Shown: positions 25,365 through 34,368, counted from the first letter of the stretch. The stretch: 64,000 bases of DNA from Pseudonocardia alni (GCF_002813375.1 NZ_PHUJ01000003.1:1860001-1924000), one strand, 5' to 3'. The notes: a model not told the origin generated them from the letters alone. Translations and numbers: made by a program.

Positions 25365-26312
25365 GTGACGAGCACCGCGCCATCCCCGGCGGAGCTGGAG
25401 GAGCGGTTCGACGCGACGATCGCGGCGGACCAGCGGATCGAGCCGCGGGACTGGATGCCCGAGGCCTACCGCAGGACGTTGATCCGCCAGATCGCCCAGC
25501 ACGCGCACTCGGAGATCATCGGGATGCAGCCCGAGGGCAACTGGCTGCTGCGGGCGCCGTCGCTGCGGCGCAGGGCGATCCTGCTGGCGAAGGTGCAGGA
25601 CGAGGCCGGTCACGGCATGTACCTGTACGCGGCGGCCGAGACCCTCGGCGTCGACCGCGAGGAGCTCACCGAGAAGCTGATCGACTCCAAGCAGAAGTAC
25701 AGCTCGATCTTCAACTACCCGACGCTGTCCTGGGCGGACATCGGCGTCATCGGGTGGCTGGTCGACGGCGCGGCGATCGCGAACCAGGTCCCGCTGTGCC
25801 GCTGCTCCTACGGGCCCTACGCCCGGGCGATGATCCGCATCTGCAAGGAGGAGTCGTTCCACCAGCGTCAGGGCTACGAGTCGCTGCTCGCGCTGACCGC
25901 GGGGGCCGAGGCGCAGAAGCGCATGGTGCAGGAGTCGGTGGACCGCTGGTGGTGGCCGTCGCTGATGATGTTCGGCCCGGCCGACGGCGACTCCCCCAAC
26001 ACGCACCAGTCGATGGCGTGGGGCATCAAGCGCCACACCAACGACGAGCTGCGCCAGCGCTTCGTCGACATGACCGTCCCGCAGGCGGCGGTGCTGGGCG
26101 TCACGCTGCCCGACCCGGACCTGCGCTGGAACGACGAGCGGCAGGCGCACGACTTCGGCGAACCGGACTGGTCGGAGTTCACCGCCGTGGTCTCCGGGGC
26201 GGGGCCGGCGAACCGGCAGCGACTGGACCACCGGCGTCGCGCGCACGAGAACGGGGCGTGGGTGCGCGAGGCGGCGCAGGCCTACGCGGAGAAGCAGGGG
26301 GCACGGGCATGA
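25365..26312 (+). CDS. paaA: Phenylacetyl-CoA epoxidase catalytic subunit
   Basis: 315 residues, ferritin-like diiron protein that epoxidises the ring of phenylacetyl-CoA. Candidate iron ligands are Glu50, Glu80 and His83 (VQDEAGH), Asp134, Glu163 and His166 (EESFHQRQG). GGAGGTG lies just before the GTG start and a PaaR-type operator precedes it. First gene of paaABCDE; its TGA overlaps the paaB ATG. Confidence 0.96.
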   Translation: MTSTAPSPAELEERFDATIAADQRIEPRDWMPEAYRRTLIRQIAQHAHSEIIGMQPEGNWLLRAPSLRRRAILLAKVQDEAGHGMYLYAAAETLGVDREELTEKLIDSKQKYSSIFNYPTLSWADIGVIGWLVDGAAIANQVPLCRCSYGPYARAMIRICKEESFHQRQGYESLLALTAGAEAQKRMVQESVDRWWWPSLMMFGPADGDSPNTHQSMAWGIKRHTNDELRQRFVDMTVPQAAVLGVTLPDPDLRWNDERQAHDFGEPDWSEFTAVVSGAGPANRQRLDHRRRAHENGAWVREAAQAYAEKQGARA

Positions 26313-26710
26313 GCGAGCAGGACACGAGCACCGGGAGCAGCGCAGGCGGAACGAGCATGAACACCGAGGGCGGCCACGGCGCCGTCCCGACGACGGGTGT
26401 CGAGACCGGGCGGGGTGCGAAGCCGAGCCGTCGCGCCTGGCCGCTCTACGAGGTCTTCGTCCGCGGCAAGCGCGGGCTCAACCACGTCCACGTCGGGTCG
26501 CTGCACGCCGCGGACGACGAGATGGCCCTGCACAACGCCCGCGACGTCTACACCCGCCGCAACGAGGGTGTGAGCATCTGGGTGGTCCGCGCCGACGCGA
26601 TCACCGCGTCCAGCCCGGATGAGAAGGACCCGTTCTTCGGCCCGAGCGGGGACAAGATCTACCGGCACCCGACGTTCTACGCGATCCCGGAGGAGGTGCC
26701 GCACCTGTGA
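26309..26710 (+). CDS. paaB: Phenylacetyl-CoA epoxidase subunit B
   Basis: 133 residues. After about 38 low-complexity residues comes the PaaB domain: [61 protein letters not shown]. PaaB is non-catalytic but needed to bridge epoxidase heterodimers. The N-terminal extension is longer than in E. coli; ATG 26309 is used because of the four-base overlap with paaA, though the later ATG at residue 17 could be the true start. Confidence 0.92.
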   Translation: MSEQDTSTGSSAGGTSMNTEGGHGAVPTTGVETGRGAKPSRRAWPLYEVFVRGKRGLNHVHVGSLHAADDEMALHNARDVYTRRNEGVSIWVVRADAITASSPDEKDPFFGPSGDKIYRHPTFYAIPEEVPHL

Positions 26711-27585
26711 GCGGCTCCGTCTACGACGGCCTCACCGAGGAGGGCGACGACCCGCGCTGGGCGTTCAGCTCGGGGTTCGAGGACAGCGAGGCGGACATCG
26801 TCGCGCCGGTTCCCGCGGGCACCGATCCGGCGGACCTCGCGGAGTACTGCCTGATGCTCGGCGACGACGCGCTGATCCTGTCCCACCGGCTGACCGAGTG
26901 GGTCTCGAACGCCCCGGAGCTGGAGGAGGAGGTCGCGCTCGCCAACACCGCGCTCGACCTGCTCGGCCAGGCCCGGGTGCTGCTGTCCCGCGCCGGGCAC
27001 CTGACCGGCCGCGACGAGGACGCGCTGGCCTACTGGCGCGAGGTGTCGGAGTTCCGCTGCGTCGGGCTCGTCGAGCCGTCCGACGACCTGGACTTCGCCC
27101 GCGCCATCGCCCGGCTGCTGGTGTTCTCCAGCTGGCGGCTCGCCCTGCTGCACCGGCTCACGGACTCCGCCGACCCGGTGGTCGCCGCCGTCGCCGCGAA
27201 GGGGGTCAAGGAGGTCACCTACCACCGTGACCACGCCGCGCGGTGGACGCTGCGCCTCGGCGACGGCACGCCGGAGTCGCACCGGCGCATGCAGGACGCG
27301 CTGGAGTGGGTGTGGCCGCACCTCGGCGAGCTGTTCCGCACCACCGACACCGAGCGACGCCTGGTCGCCGCCGGTGTCGCCGTCGACCCGGCGGACACCC
27401 GCGAGGAGGTCGACGCCGTGCTCGCGCAGGTGATCGGGCGGGCCACGCTGACCGTGCCGCAGGTGCCGCCGACCGGCACGATCGGGGGCCGCGGCGGCCG
27501 TCAGGGCGTGCACACCGAGAAGCTGGAGCCCGCGCTCGTCGTGCTGCAGAGCCTCGCGCGCCGGCACCCCGGGGCGTCCTGGTGA
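26707..27585 (+). CDS. paaC: Phenylacetyl-CoA epoxidase structural subunit C
   Basis: 292 residues. Ferritin-like partner of PaaA lacking full diiron chemistry; recognisable by YCLMLGDDALILSHRLTEWVSNAPELEEEVALANTALDLLGQAR and VKEVTYHRDHAARWTLRLGDGT. It forms the structural half of the epoxidase. GTG 26707 overlaps the paaB TGA, and its own stop overlaps paaD, so subunit ratios are set by translational coupling. Confidence 0.95.
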   Translation: MSGSVYDGLTEEGDDPRWAFSSGFEDSEADIVAPVPAGTDPADLAEYCLMLGDDALILSHRLTEWVSNAPELEEEVALANTALDLLGQARVLLSRAGHLTGRDEDALAYWREVSEFRCVGLVEPSDDLDFARAIARLLVFSSWRLALLHRLTDSADPVVAAVAAKGVKEVTYHRDHAARWTLRLGDGTPESHRRMQDALEWVWPHLGELFRTTDTERRLVAAGVAVDPADTREEVDAVLAQVIGRATLTVPQVPPTGTIGGRGGRQGVHTEKLEPALVVLQSLARRHPGASW

Positions 27586-28070
27586 CCGGGGCGGGCGCGG
27601 TCGTCGCGCAGGTCGTCGACCCCGAGATGCCGATGCTCACCCTCGACGACCTCGGCGTGATCCGCTCGGTGTCCGAACAGGACGACACGGTGAGGGTCAC
27701 GATCACCCCGACGTACTCCGGCTGCCCGGCGATCGAGGAGATGCGCGCGGACATCCGCGGCGCGCTCACCGCGGCCGGGTACGCGCGCGTCGAGGTGCGG
27801 ACGGTCTTCTCCCCCGCCTGGAGCACGGACTGGATCAGCGAGGCCGGGCGGCGCAAGCTCGCCGAGGCCGGCGTCGCGCCGCCCGGGAGCGCCCCGCGGA
27901 CGGGCGGACCGATCCCGCTGACGCTGGACGCGCCGTCGACGGTCGTGCCCTGCCCGCAGTGCGGGTCCCGGGCGACCGAGGAGCTGTCGCGCTTCGGCCC
28001 GACCGCGTGCACCGCGCTGCGGCGGTGCACCACCTGCCGTGAGCCGTTCGAGCACATGAAGGAGATCTGA
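27582..28070 (+). CDS. paaD: Phenylacetyl-CoA epoxidase assembly subunit D
   Basis: 162 residues. MIP18/DUF59-type N-terminal domain (VVDPEMPMLTLDDLGVIRSV, YSGCPAIEEMRADI) and a C-terminal zinc-ribbon with CPQC and CTTC. PaaD is thought to mature the Fe-S or metal centres of the epoxidase system. GTG 27582 overlaps paaC. An 82-base gap before paaE breaks the otherwise tight operon and holds a repeat-like sequence. Confidence 0.93.
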   Translation: MTGAGAVVAQVVDPEMPMLTLDDLGVIRSVSEQDDTVRVTITPTYSGCPAIEEMRADIRGALTAAGYARVEVRTVFSPAWSTDWISEAGRRKLAEAGVAPPGSAPRTGGPIPLTLDAPSTVVPCPQCGSRATEELSRFGPTACTALRRCTTCREPFEHMKEI

Positions 28071-28072
28071 GG

Positions 28073-28152
28073 GTGCGTGAGCATCGCAGCGAGCCCTGGC
28101 GAGCGAGGAGCGGAGCGTGCCCGGTGATCGACCGGACCGGCGAGGAGATCCG
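28073..28152. repeat. Repeat-like GC-rich spacer between paaD and paaE
   Basis: This stretch is rich in the GAGC/GCGAG word (GCATCGCAGCGAGC, GGCGAGCGAGGAGCGGAGCG). It can also be read as a short GTG-started frame ending at the paaE start. Similar GAGCG-rich words occur at 22275-22300 and 48737-48765. It may be one copy of a dispersed short element; a genome search is needed. Confidence 0.35.
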
Positions 28153-29322
28153 ATGAGCGAGCGGCGCGCGGCGGCGTGGCAGGCCCGGGCCAACCAGGCG
28201 TACGGCCGGACGACGCTCGCCCTGGACGACGAGATCGAGGCCCTGCTGGCCGAGGACGACGCGCTGCCCGCCGGCTTCCACCGGCTCGTGGTGACCGAGG
28301 TCGACCGGCTGTGCGACGACGCCGTGGCCGTCACCTTCGACGTCCCCGAGGATCTGCGCGGGCACTACGACTTCCGGCCCGGCCAGTATCTGACCCTCCG
28401 GAAGGTCACCGCCGACGGCGAGGAGCGCCGGTCGTACTCGATCTGCTCCGCCGCCGGGACCGCACCGCGGGTGGGGGTGCGCCGGGTCGACGGCGGCCTG
28501 TTCTCCGCCTGGCTGGTCGACGAGGTGAGCCCGGGCGACGTCGTCGAGGTCGGCCCGCCGGCCGGGTCGTTCACCCCGGAGCTGACCGCGGGCACGCACC
28601 ACGGACTCGTCGCCGCCGGGTCCGGGATCACCCCGGTGCTGTCGATCGCGGCGTCGCTGCTGGCCGCGCACGACGACACCCGCGTCACCCTCGTCTACGG
28701 CAACCGGCGGACCGACACGGTGATGTTCACCGAGGAGATCGCCGACCTGAAGAACCGCTACGGCCCGCGGCTGCACCTGCTCCACGTGCTCTCGCGCGAG
28801 CCCACCGAGGCCGAGATCGTCAACGGCAGGCTGGACGCCGACCGGCTGCGGCTGCTGTTCACCGCGCTGGTCGACACCGGCGACGTCGACGACTGGTGGC
28901 TGTGCGGCCCGCTCGGCATGACCGAGGCCGCGGTCGCGGTGCTCGGTGAGCGGGGCGTCGAGCGGCGCCGGGTGCACCGCGAGCTGTTCTACGTCGACGA
29001 GCCGCCGCCGGAGGTCGACCGCCACGAGCCCGAGCCGGACGGCGACGGCGCGCAGGTCACGGTCGTCCTCGACGGACGGTCGACGACGCTGGCCGTCCCG
29101 GCGGGCGAGTACGTCCTCGACGCCGCCCAGAAGGTCCGCGGCGACCTCCCGTTCGCCTGCAAGGGCGGGGTGTGCGGGACGTGCCGGGCGAAGGTGACCG
29201 GCGGCGAGGTGACCATGCGGCGCAACTACGCGCTGGAGGACGACGAGGTCGCCGCCGGGTTCGTCCTCACCTGCCAGTCCCGCCCGGTGACCGACACCGC
29301 CACGGTCGACTACGACGCCTGA
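28153..29322 (+). CDS. paaE: Phenylacetyl-CoA epoxidase reductase subunit
   Basis: 389 residues. Class IA-like ferredoxin reductase: FAD-binding domain with RRSYSIC, NAD(P)-binding domain with GSGITPVLSIAASL and CGPLGMTE, and a C-terminal plant-type [2Fe-2S] domain with CKGGVCGTCRAKV and a last Cys in LTCQSRP. It supplies electrons from NADPH to PaaAC. ATG 28153 follows GAGGAG. The N-terminus carries an extra ~35 residues before the reductase fold. Confidence 0.95.
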   Translation: MSERRAAAWQARANQAYGRTTLALDDEIEALLAEDDALPAGFHRLVVTEVDRLCDDAVAVTFDVPEDLRGHYDFRPGQYLTLRKVTADGEERRSYSICSAAGTAPRVGVRRVDGGLFSAWLVDEVSPGDVVEVGPPAGSFTPELTAGTHHGLVAAGSGITPVLSIAASLLAAHDDTRVTLVYGNRRTDTVMFTEEIADLKNRYGPRLHLLHVLSREPTEAEIVNGRLDADRLRLLFTALVDTGDVDDWWLCGPLGMTEAAVAVLGERGVERRRVHRELFYVDEPPPEVDRHEPEPDGDGAQVTVVLDGRSTTLAVPAGEYVLDAAQKVRGDLPFACKGGVCGTCRAKVTGGEVTMRRNYALEDDEVAAGFVLTCQSRPVTDTATVDYDA

Positions 29323-29333
29323 TACTGGCGGGC

Positions 29334-30110
29334 ATGACCACGTCGCGTCGCGGCCACCCGGTGGGACCGACCGGATCGGTCGTGGTGCGCGCGCTCGGTC
29401 TGCTCGACGCGTTCGGGCCCGACCGGCCCGCGCTGTCGCTCAGCGACCTCGCCCGGCACGCCGGCGTCCCGTTGTCGACCGCGCACCGGCTCGTCGCCGA
29501 CCTGGCGGCGTGGGGCGCGCTGGAACGTGACGACGAGGGCCGCTACCGGATCGGGCTGCGCGTCTGGGAGCTCGGCGCGCTCGCCCCGCGCGGGCAGGCG
29601 CTGCGCGAGACGGCGCTGCCGTTCCTGGAGGACCTGTCCCGAGTCACCCGGGAGAACGTGCAGCTCGCGGTGCGCGAGGGCGCCGAGGTGGTGTTCGTCG
29701 AGCGGCTCGCCGGCTCCGGCGCGGTCCCGGTGCAGACCCGGGTCGGGGGGCGTTTCGCGCTCACCGCGACCGGGGTCGGGCTGGTACTGCTCGCGCACTC
29801 GCCGCCGGAGCTGCAGGACGAGGTACTGGGCGCGCGGATCGAGCGCTACACCCCGTTCACGGTGACCGACCCGCAGCGGATGCGCCGCATGCTCGCCGAC
29901 GTCCGCCGCGACGGCCACTCGGTCAGCGACCGGCAGGTCACCGACGACGCGCTGTCGGTCGGCGCCCCCGTCTCCGACGCCCGTGGTCAGGTCGTCGCGG
30001 CCGCCTCACTCGTCGTGCGGCACGGCAGCGTGTCCGCCCGCGCGCTCGCCCCGCTGGTGCGCACCACCGCCGCCGGGATCAGCCGCGCGCTCAGCACCTC
30101 CACGTGCTGA
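29334..30110 (+). CDS. IclR family transcriptional regulator
   Basis: 258 residues: N-terminal winged helix (LSDLARHAGVPLSTAHRLVADLAAWGALERD) and a C-terminal effector domain (RGQALRETALPFLEDLSRVTRENVQLAVREG, ending with SLVVRHG). Placed 11 bases after paaE but immediately before the transporter-vanA-vanB unit, so it more likely controls vanillate-type catabolism. An inverted repeat lies directly after its stop at that promoter. PadR or GntR regulators control vanAB in better-known bacteria, so an IclR here would be a different solution. Confidence 0.87.
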   Translation: MTTSRRGHPVGPTGSVVVRALGLLDAFGPDRPALSLSDLARHAGVPLSTAHRLVADLAAWGALERDDEGRYRIGLRVWELGALAPRGQALRETALPFLEDLSRVTRENVQLAVREGAEVVFVERLAGSGAVPVQTRVGGRFALTATGVGLVLLAHSPPELQDEVLGARIERYTPFTVTDPQRMRRMLADVRRDGHSVSDRQVTDDALSVGAPVSDARGQVVAAASLVVRHGSVSARALAPLVRTTAAGISRALSTSTC

Positions 30111-30113
30111 AAC

Positions 30114-30132
30114 CCTTCCATTATCCGGAAGG
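30114..30132. promoter_or_regulatory. Inverted repeat upstream of the transporter-vanAB operon
   Basis: CCTTCC-attatcc-GGAAGG, a perfect six-base inverted repeat about 76 bases before the transporter ATG and just past the IclR stop. Its AT-rich centre and TTCC/GGAA arms resemble IclR-type sites. Confidence 0.5.
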
Positions 30133-30207
30133 AACGTACGGCGCGGCCCCGTCGCCCCGCATTCTCGCTGCACCACCACGACCGCGCGGAGACGACGGAG
30201 TCCCACC

Positions 30208-31551
30208 ATGCGCCCATCCCCCGCGGCGGACACCGTCCGCCGCCTGCTCGACGACGCACCGATGTCCCGGTACCAGTGGGGCGCGGTCGCGGCGTGCGTC
30301 CTGCTCAACGTCCTCGACGGCTTCGACGTGCTGGTCATGGCCTTCACGGGCCGCTCGGTCGCCACCGAGTGGGACCTGTCCGCCAGCCAGCTCGGGCTGC
30401 TCCTGTCCGCGGGCCTGGTCGGCATGGCCGCCGGTTCGGTCCTCATCGGACCGTGGGCCGACCGCGTCGGGCGGCGGCCGATCGTGCTGGGCTGCCTGGT
30501 CGTGGCGGGCCTCGCCATGCTGGGCTCGGCCGCGGCGCAGTCCCCCGGCCAGCTCGGCGCGCTGCGGCTGATCACCGGGCTCGGCGTCGGCGGCATCCTC
30601 GCCACCAGCAACGTCGTCGCCGCGGAGTACGCCTCGGCCCGCTGGCGGGGGCTCGCGGTCAGCCTGAACTCCACCGGCTACGCGATCGGGGCCGTCCTCG
30701 GCGGCGTGCTCGCGGCCACGCTGATCGGGCAGTTCGGCTGGCGGTCGGTGTTCCTCGCCGGGGGCCTGGCGACCCTGGCCGCGGTCCCGCTGGTCTGGTG
30801 GCGGCTGCCGGAGTCCCTGGACTTCCTGCTCGTGCGCCGCCCGGCCGGCGCGCTGGAGCGGGTCAACGCGCTGCTGGCGCGGATGGGGCACGCCGCGCTG
30901 CCCGCCCTCCCCGACGGCGCTCCGGTGCGGACCGGCGTCGCCGCGGGGTACGGGGCGCTGCTGCGCCCGGCGCTGCGCCGCACCACGGTGCTGCTCTGGA
31001 TCAGCTTCTTCTGCGTGATGGCCGGGTTCTACTTCGTCACCAGCTGGACCCCGACCCTGCTCGTCGAGGCCGGGCTCTCCCCGGACGCGGGCATCGCCGG
31101 CGGCACGCTGCTCAACGTCGGCGGCATCTTCGGTGCCGCCGGGCTCGGCCTGCTCGCCGCCCGGTTCGCGCTGCGGCACGTGCTCGCCGGGTACCTGCTG
31201 GCCACCGCGGTGCTGCTGGCCGTGTTCATCGCCAGCACCTCCTCGCTCGCGGTGGCGTTCGTCGTCGCCGCGCTGGTCGGGCTGTTCGTCAACGGCTGCG
31301 TCGCCGGGCTGTACGCGATGGCACCGACCTCCTACGGCGCCGACGTGCGCACCACCGGCGTCGGCACCGCGCTCGCGGTCGGCCGGTCCGGAGCGATCCT
31401 CGCGCCGACCCTGGCCGGGGCGCTGCTCGACGGTGGCGCGACCCCGCAGTCGCTCTACCTGCTCTTCGCGGCCGTGTTCGTCGGCGCGGCCGCCCTCGTC
31501 CTGCTGCTCCGCCGATCCGACACCCCCACCACCCAGGGAGTCTCCGCATGA
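30208..31551 (+). CDS. MFS transporter, aromatic acid:H+ symporter (AAHS) family
   Basis: 447 residues with 12 predicted helices. AAHS signatures are visible: LLNVLDGFDVLVMAFTGRSV in helix 1, GPWADRVGRRPIVLGC after helix 2, LRLITGLGVGGIL in helix 4, and APTSYGADVRTTGVGTALAVGR. Operon position with vanA/vanB suggests uptake of vanillate or a related methoxylated benzoate, as for VanK/PcaK. A GGAG element precedes the ATG. Its stop overlaps the vanA ATG. Confidence 0.9.
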   Translation: MRPSPAADTVRRLLDDAPMSRYQWGAVAACVLLNVLDGFDVLVMAFTGRSVATEWDLSASQLGLLLSAGLVGMAAGSVLIGPWADRVGRRPIVLGCLVVAGLAMLGSAAAQSPGQLGALRLITGLGVGGILATSNVVAAEYASARWRGLAVSLNSTGYAIGAVLGGVLAATLIGQFGWRSVFLAGGLATLAAVPLVWWRLPESLDFLLVRRPAGALERVNALLARMGHAALPALPDGAPVRTGVAAGYGALLRPALRRTTVLLWISFFCVMAGFYFVTSWTPTLLVEAGLSPDAGIAGGTLLNVGGIFGAAGLGLLAARFALRHVLAGYLLATAVLLAVFIASTSSLAVAFVVAALVGLFVNGCVAGLYAMAPTSYGADVRTTGVGTALAVGRSGAILAPTLAGALLDGGATPQSLYLLFAAVFVGAAALVLLLRRSDTPTTQGVSA

Positions 31552-32612
31552 GCTCGATCCCCCGCGACCAGTGGTACGTCGCCGCCTACTCCGCCGAGAT
31601 CGGCCGCGAGCTGTTCGGCCGCACGATCTGCGACGAGCCGATCCTGTTCTGGCGCACCGAGGCCGGCCAGGTCACCGCGCACGCCGACCGCTGCGTGCAC
31701 CGCCGGTTCCCGCTGTCCCAGGCCCCGAGCCGGCTGGTCGGCGACACCGTCGTCTGCGGCTACCACGGATTCACCTACGGCGCCGACGGGAAGTGCGTGG
31801 CGGTGCCGGGGCAGAACCGGGTGCCGCGCACGGCCCGGCTGGCGGCCTACCCCGTCGTCGAGCAGGACTCGCTGATCTGGGTCTGGATCGGGGACCCGGA
31901 GCGCGCCGACCCGCTGCGCATCCCCCGCGCGACCTACCTCGACGACGCCGCGTGGACCACGGTGCGCGGGATGGAACCGCTGGCCGCCCGGTTCTCGCTG
32001 CTGGTGGACAACCTGCTCGACCTGTCGCACGAGACCTACCTGCACGGCGGCTACATCGGCACCCCCGAGGTCGCCGCCACCCCGATCTCCACCGAGGTCG
32101 ACGAGGACGCCGGCGTCGTCTACGTCTCGCGGCACATGGCCGACGCCGAGTGCCCGCCGTTCTACGAACGCTCCACCGGCCTGTCCGGGCGGATCTCGCG
32201 CTGGCAGGACATCGAGTACACCCCGCCGTGCCTGTACAAGCTGCACTCCCGGATCGCGCCGGTCGGCTCGGTCCCGCGCGCCGACGGCTCCGACCCGGAC
32301 GCCTTCCACGTGGAGGTCGTGTACGCGATCACCCCGGAGACCGAGCACTCCACACACGACTTCTGGATGGTCGCGCGCGACTTCGCCCTCGCCGACGTCG
32401 AGGTCTCGGCGTTCCTCGCCGAGCAGAACCGCACCGTCGTGCTCCAGGACGTCGAGGCGCTCGACGTGCTGGAGAAGGTGATCGCCACCGAGCCGGCGGG
32501 CTACCAGGAGCTGTCGGTCAACATCGACACCGGCGGGCTCGCCGCGCGCCGGATGCTCGCCCGGATGGCCGGCGCGGCACCGGCGGTCCCGTCCCCGACG
32601 CCCGCCCGGTGA
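31548..32612 (+). CDS. vanA: Vanillate O-demethylase oxygenase subunit-like Rieske protein
   Basis: 354 residues. The Rieske [2Fe-2S] ligands are Cys49, His51, Cys70 and His73 (ADRCVHR, CGYHGFTY). The mononuclear iron site lies in DNLLDLSHETYLH (Asp158, His161, His166). The overall pattern fits the VanA/toluate monooxygenase group, which removes O-methyl groups as formaldehyde. With the adjacent VanB and AAHS transporter, vanillate to protocatechuate is the best guess; related substrates such as isovanillate or veratrate remain possible. Confidence 0.87.
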   Translation: MSSIPRDQWYVAAYSAEIGRELFGRTICDEPILFWRTEAGQVTAHADRCVHRRFPLSQAPSRLVGDTVVCGYHGFTYGADGKCVAVPGQNRVPRTARLAAYPVVEQDSLIWVWIGDPERADPLRIPRATYLDDAAWTTVRGMEPLAARFSLLVDNLLDLSHETYLHGGYIGTPEVAATPISTEVDEDAGVVYVSRHMADAECPPFYERSTGLSGRISRWQDIEYTPPCLYKLHSRIAPVGSVPRADGSDPDAFHVEVVYAITPETEHSTHDFWMVARDFALADVEVSAFLAEQNRTVVLQDVEALDVLEKVIATEPAGYQELSVNIDTGGLAARRMLARMAGAAPAVPSPTPAR

Positions 32613-32800
32613 GCGCGATCCCCGAGGCCCCGCCCGTCCTGCACGGGCACCGTGTCCAGCGCATCCACTGGGTGCTGGGCACCGACCTGCTGCGCGCGGT
32701 ATGCCACTGCGGCGCCGAACGCGTCTTCGACGACCCGGTGCCGCTGTGGGACTGGCTGCTGGGCTGCCCCGTGGACCACGAGACCTGGAGTACGTCGTGA
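32609..32800 (+). CDS. Small Cys-containing protein encoded between vanA and vanB
   Basis: 63 residues, not recognised. GTG 32609 overlaps the vanA TGA, and its own TGA overlaps the vanB GTG, so it is sandwiched by two four-base overlaps and must be translated for tight coupling. The sequence has VCHCGAERVF (Cys32, His33, Cys34), an aromatic stretch PLWDWLL and GCPVDHETW (Cys53, His57), which could form a metal-binding knuckle. It could be an assembly factor or a third component of the demethylase. No function is claimed. Confidence 0.72.
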   Translation: MSAIPEAPPVLHGHRVQRIHWVLGTDLLRAVCHCGAERVFDDPVPLWDWLLGCPVDHETWSTS

Positions 32801-33738
32801 CCGAACCCGAGCTGCGCCTCGAGGTGGAGAAGAAGGAGCTCCTCGCCGACGACGTCGTGCTGCTGACCCTGCGCGACCCGTCCGGTGCCGAGCTCCCGGA
32901 GTGGACGCCCGGTGCGCACCTCGACCTCGTCCTGACCGCGGACCTCGTCCGGCAGTACTCGCTGTGCGGGGACCCCGGCGAGCGCTCGGTCTACCGGGTC
33001 GCGGTGCTGCGCGAGCCTGCCGGGCGGGGCGGCTCGGCGCACGTGCACGACGTCGTCGCCGAGGGCGACACGGTGCTCGTCCGCGGGCCGCGCAACCGGT
33101 TCGCACTCGTCGACGCCCCGGGCTATGTGTTCGTCGCCGGCGGGATCGGCATCACCCCGCTGGTCCCGATGATCGCGGCGGCGCACGCCGCGGGCGCGGA
33201 CTGGCAGCTCGTCCACGGCGGGCGCAGCCGGGCGTCGATGGCGTTCACCGAGCTCGCCGGGCGTCACCCCGACCGGGTGGCCCTGGTGCCGCAGGACGAG
33301 GCGGGGCTGCTCGACGTCGCCGGGATCCTGGCCGCGGCCGCCGGGCGGCCCGTGTACTGCTGCGGGCCGGAGGGGCTGCTCGCCGCCGTCGAGGCCGAGG
33401 GGGAGCGTCTCGGCGTGCCGGTGCACGTCGAGCGGTTCTCCGCCCGGCCCGGCGCGCTCGACGGCCCGGACGAGGCGTTCGAGGTGGAACTGTCGGGGTC
33501 GGGGACGGTCGTCGCCGTCCCGGCGGGCTGCTCGATCCTCGACGCCCTGGAGGGCGCGGGGATCGCGACGCTGTCCTCGTGCCGGGAGGGGACCTGCGGG
33601 ACCTGCGAGACCGGGGTCCTCGCCGGCGAGCCGGACCACCGGGACTCGCTGCTCACCGAGGAGGAGCAGGCGTCGAACGAGGTGATGATGCTGTGCGTGT
33701 CGCGCTCCCGGTCGCCGCGGCTGGTGCTCGAGCTCTGA
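32797..33738 (+). CDS. vanB: Vanillate O-demethylase reductase subunit-like protein
   Basis: 313 residues, phthalate-dioxygenase-reductase/VanB type: FMN-binding RQYSLCGD, nucleotide-binding GGIGITPLVPMI and CCGPEGLL, and a C-terminal [2Fe-2S] domain with CREGTCGTCETGVL and a last Cys in MMLCVSRS. It passes electrons from NAD(P)H to the Rieske oxygenase VanA. GTG 32797 overlaps the stop of the small gene. A second reductase of the same type serves the dioxygenase at the right edge. Confidence 0.93.
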   Translation: MTEPELRLEVEKKELLADDVVLLTLRDPSGAELPEWTPGAHLDLVLTADLVRQYSLCGDPGERSVYRVAVLREPAGRGGSAHVHDVVAEGDTVLVRGPRNRFALVDAPGYVFVAGGIGITPLVPMIAAAHAAGADWQLVHGGRSRASMAFTELAGRHPDRVALVPQDEAGLLDVAGILAAAAGRPVYCCGPEGLLAAVEAEGERLGVPVHVERFSARPGALDGPDEAFEVELSGSGTVVAVPAGCSILDALEGAGIATLSSCREGTCGTCETGVLAGEPDHRDSLLTEEEQASNEVMMLCVSRSRSPRLVLEL

Positions 33739-33752
33739 GGCCGGGCGCCCCG

Positions 33753-33758
33753 TAGGGT
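33753..33758 (+). promoter_or_regulatory. -10 box of a leaderless trpF promoter
   Basis: TAGGGT ends seven bases before GTG 33766 with no ribosome binding site, so trpF appears to have its own leaderless promoter although it lies only 27 bases after vanB. Confidence 0.45.
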
Positions 33759-33765
33759 CGGGCGC

Positions 33766-34368
33766 GTGTTCGTCAAGGTGTGCGGGCTGCGGACCCCCGG
33801 TGACGTCGACGCGGCCGTGGCCGCCGGCGCCGACGCGGTCGGGTTCGTCGTGTATCCGCCGAGCCCCCGCCACGTCGACCCGGCCGACCTCGGTGCGCTC
33901 GTCGCCCGGGTGCCGGACGGCGTGCGGTCGGTCGTCGTCGTCGCCGACCTGCCCGCCGACCGGGCCGCGGCGGTGACCACCGACGCCGGCGCCGACGTGC
34001 TGCAGCTGCACGGCCGCTACACCCGCGACGACTTCACCGCGGCCGCCCGCGCGCCGATCACCCTGTGGCGGGCGACCTCGCTGGCCCACGACCCCGACCT
34101 CACCGTGGGCCTGTACGGCGAGGACCTGCTGCTGCTCGACTCCCCCGTCGCCGGGTCCGGCGAGCGCTGGGACGCCGAGGCGCTCGACCCGCGACCGGCC
34201 GGGAGGTGGCTGCTCGCGGGCGGGCTGGACCCGGACACCGTCGCCACCGCGGTGCGCCGCGTCCGTCCCTGGGGCGTCGACGTCTCCAGCGGCGTCGAGT
34301 CGTCCCGCGGTGTGAAGGACCACGCCCGCATCCGCGACTTCGTCGCCGCCGCCCGCGCCGTGGGCTGA
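33766..34368 (+). CDS. trpF: Phosphoribosylanthranilate isomerase
   Basis: 200 residues, TIM barrel of tryptophan biosynthesis. The catalytic Cys6 (VKVCGLR) and Asp125 (LLLLDSP), phosphate-binding ADAVGFVVYPPSPRHV, LQLHG, and the C-terminal AGGLDPDTVATAV with GVDVSSGVESSRGVKD are all present, so the enzyme looks functional. Many actinomycetes rely on the dual-function PriA instead of TrpF, and here trpF stands alone between vanB and a CoA-transferase operon. The gene may be a later acquisition. Confidence 0.92.
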   Translation: MFVKVCGLRTPGDVDAAVAAGADAVGFVVYPPSPRHVDPADLGALVARVPDGVRSVVVVADLPADRAAAVTTDAGADVLQLHGRYTRDDFTAAARAPITLWRATSLAHDPDLTVGLYGEDLLLLDSPVAGSGERWDAEALDPRPAGRWLLAGGLDPDTVATAVRRVRPWGVDVSSGVESSRGVKDHARIRDFVAAARAVG

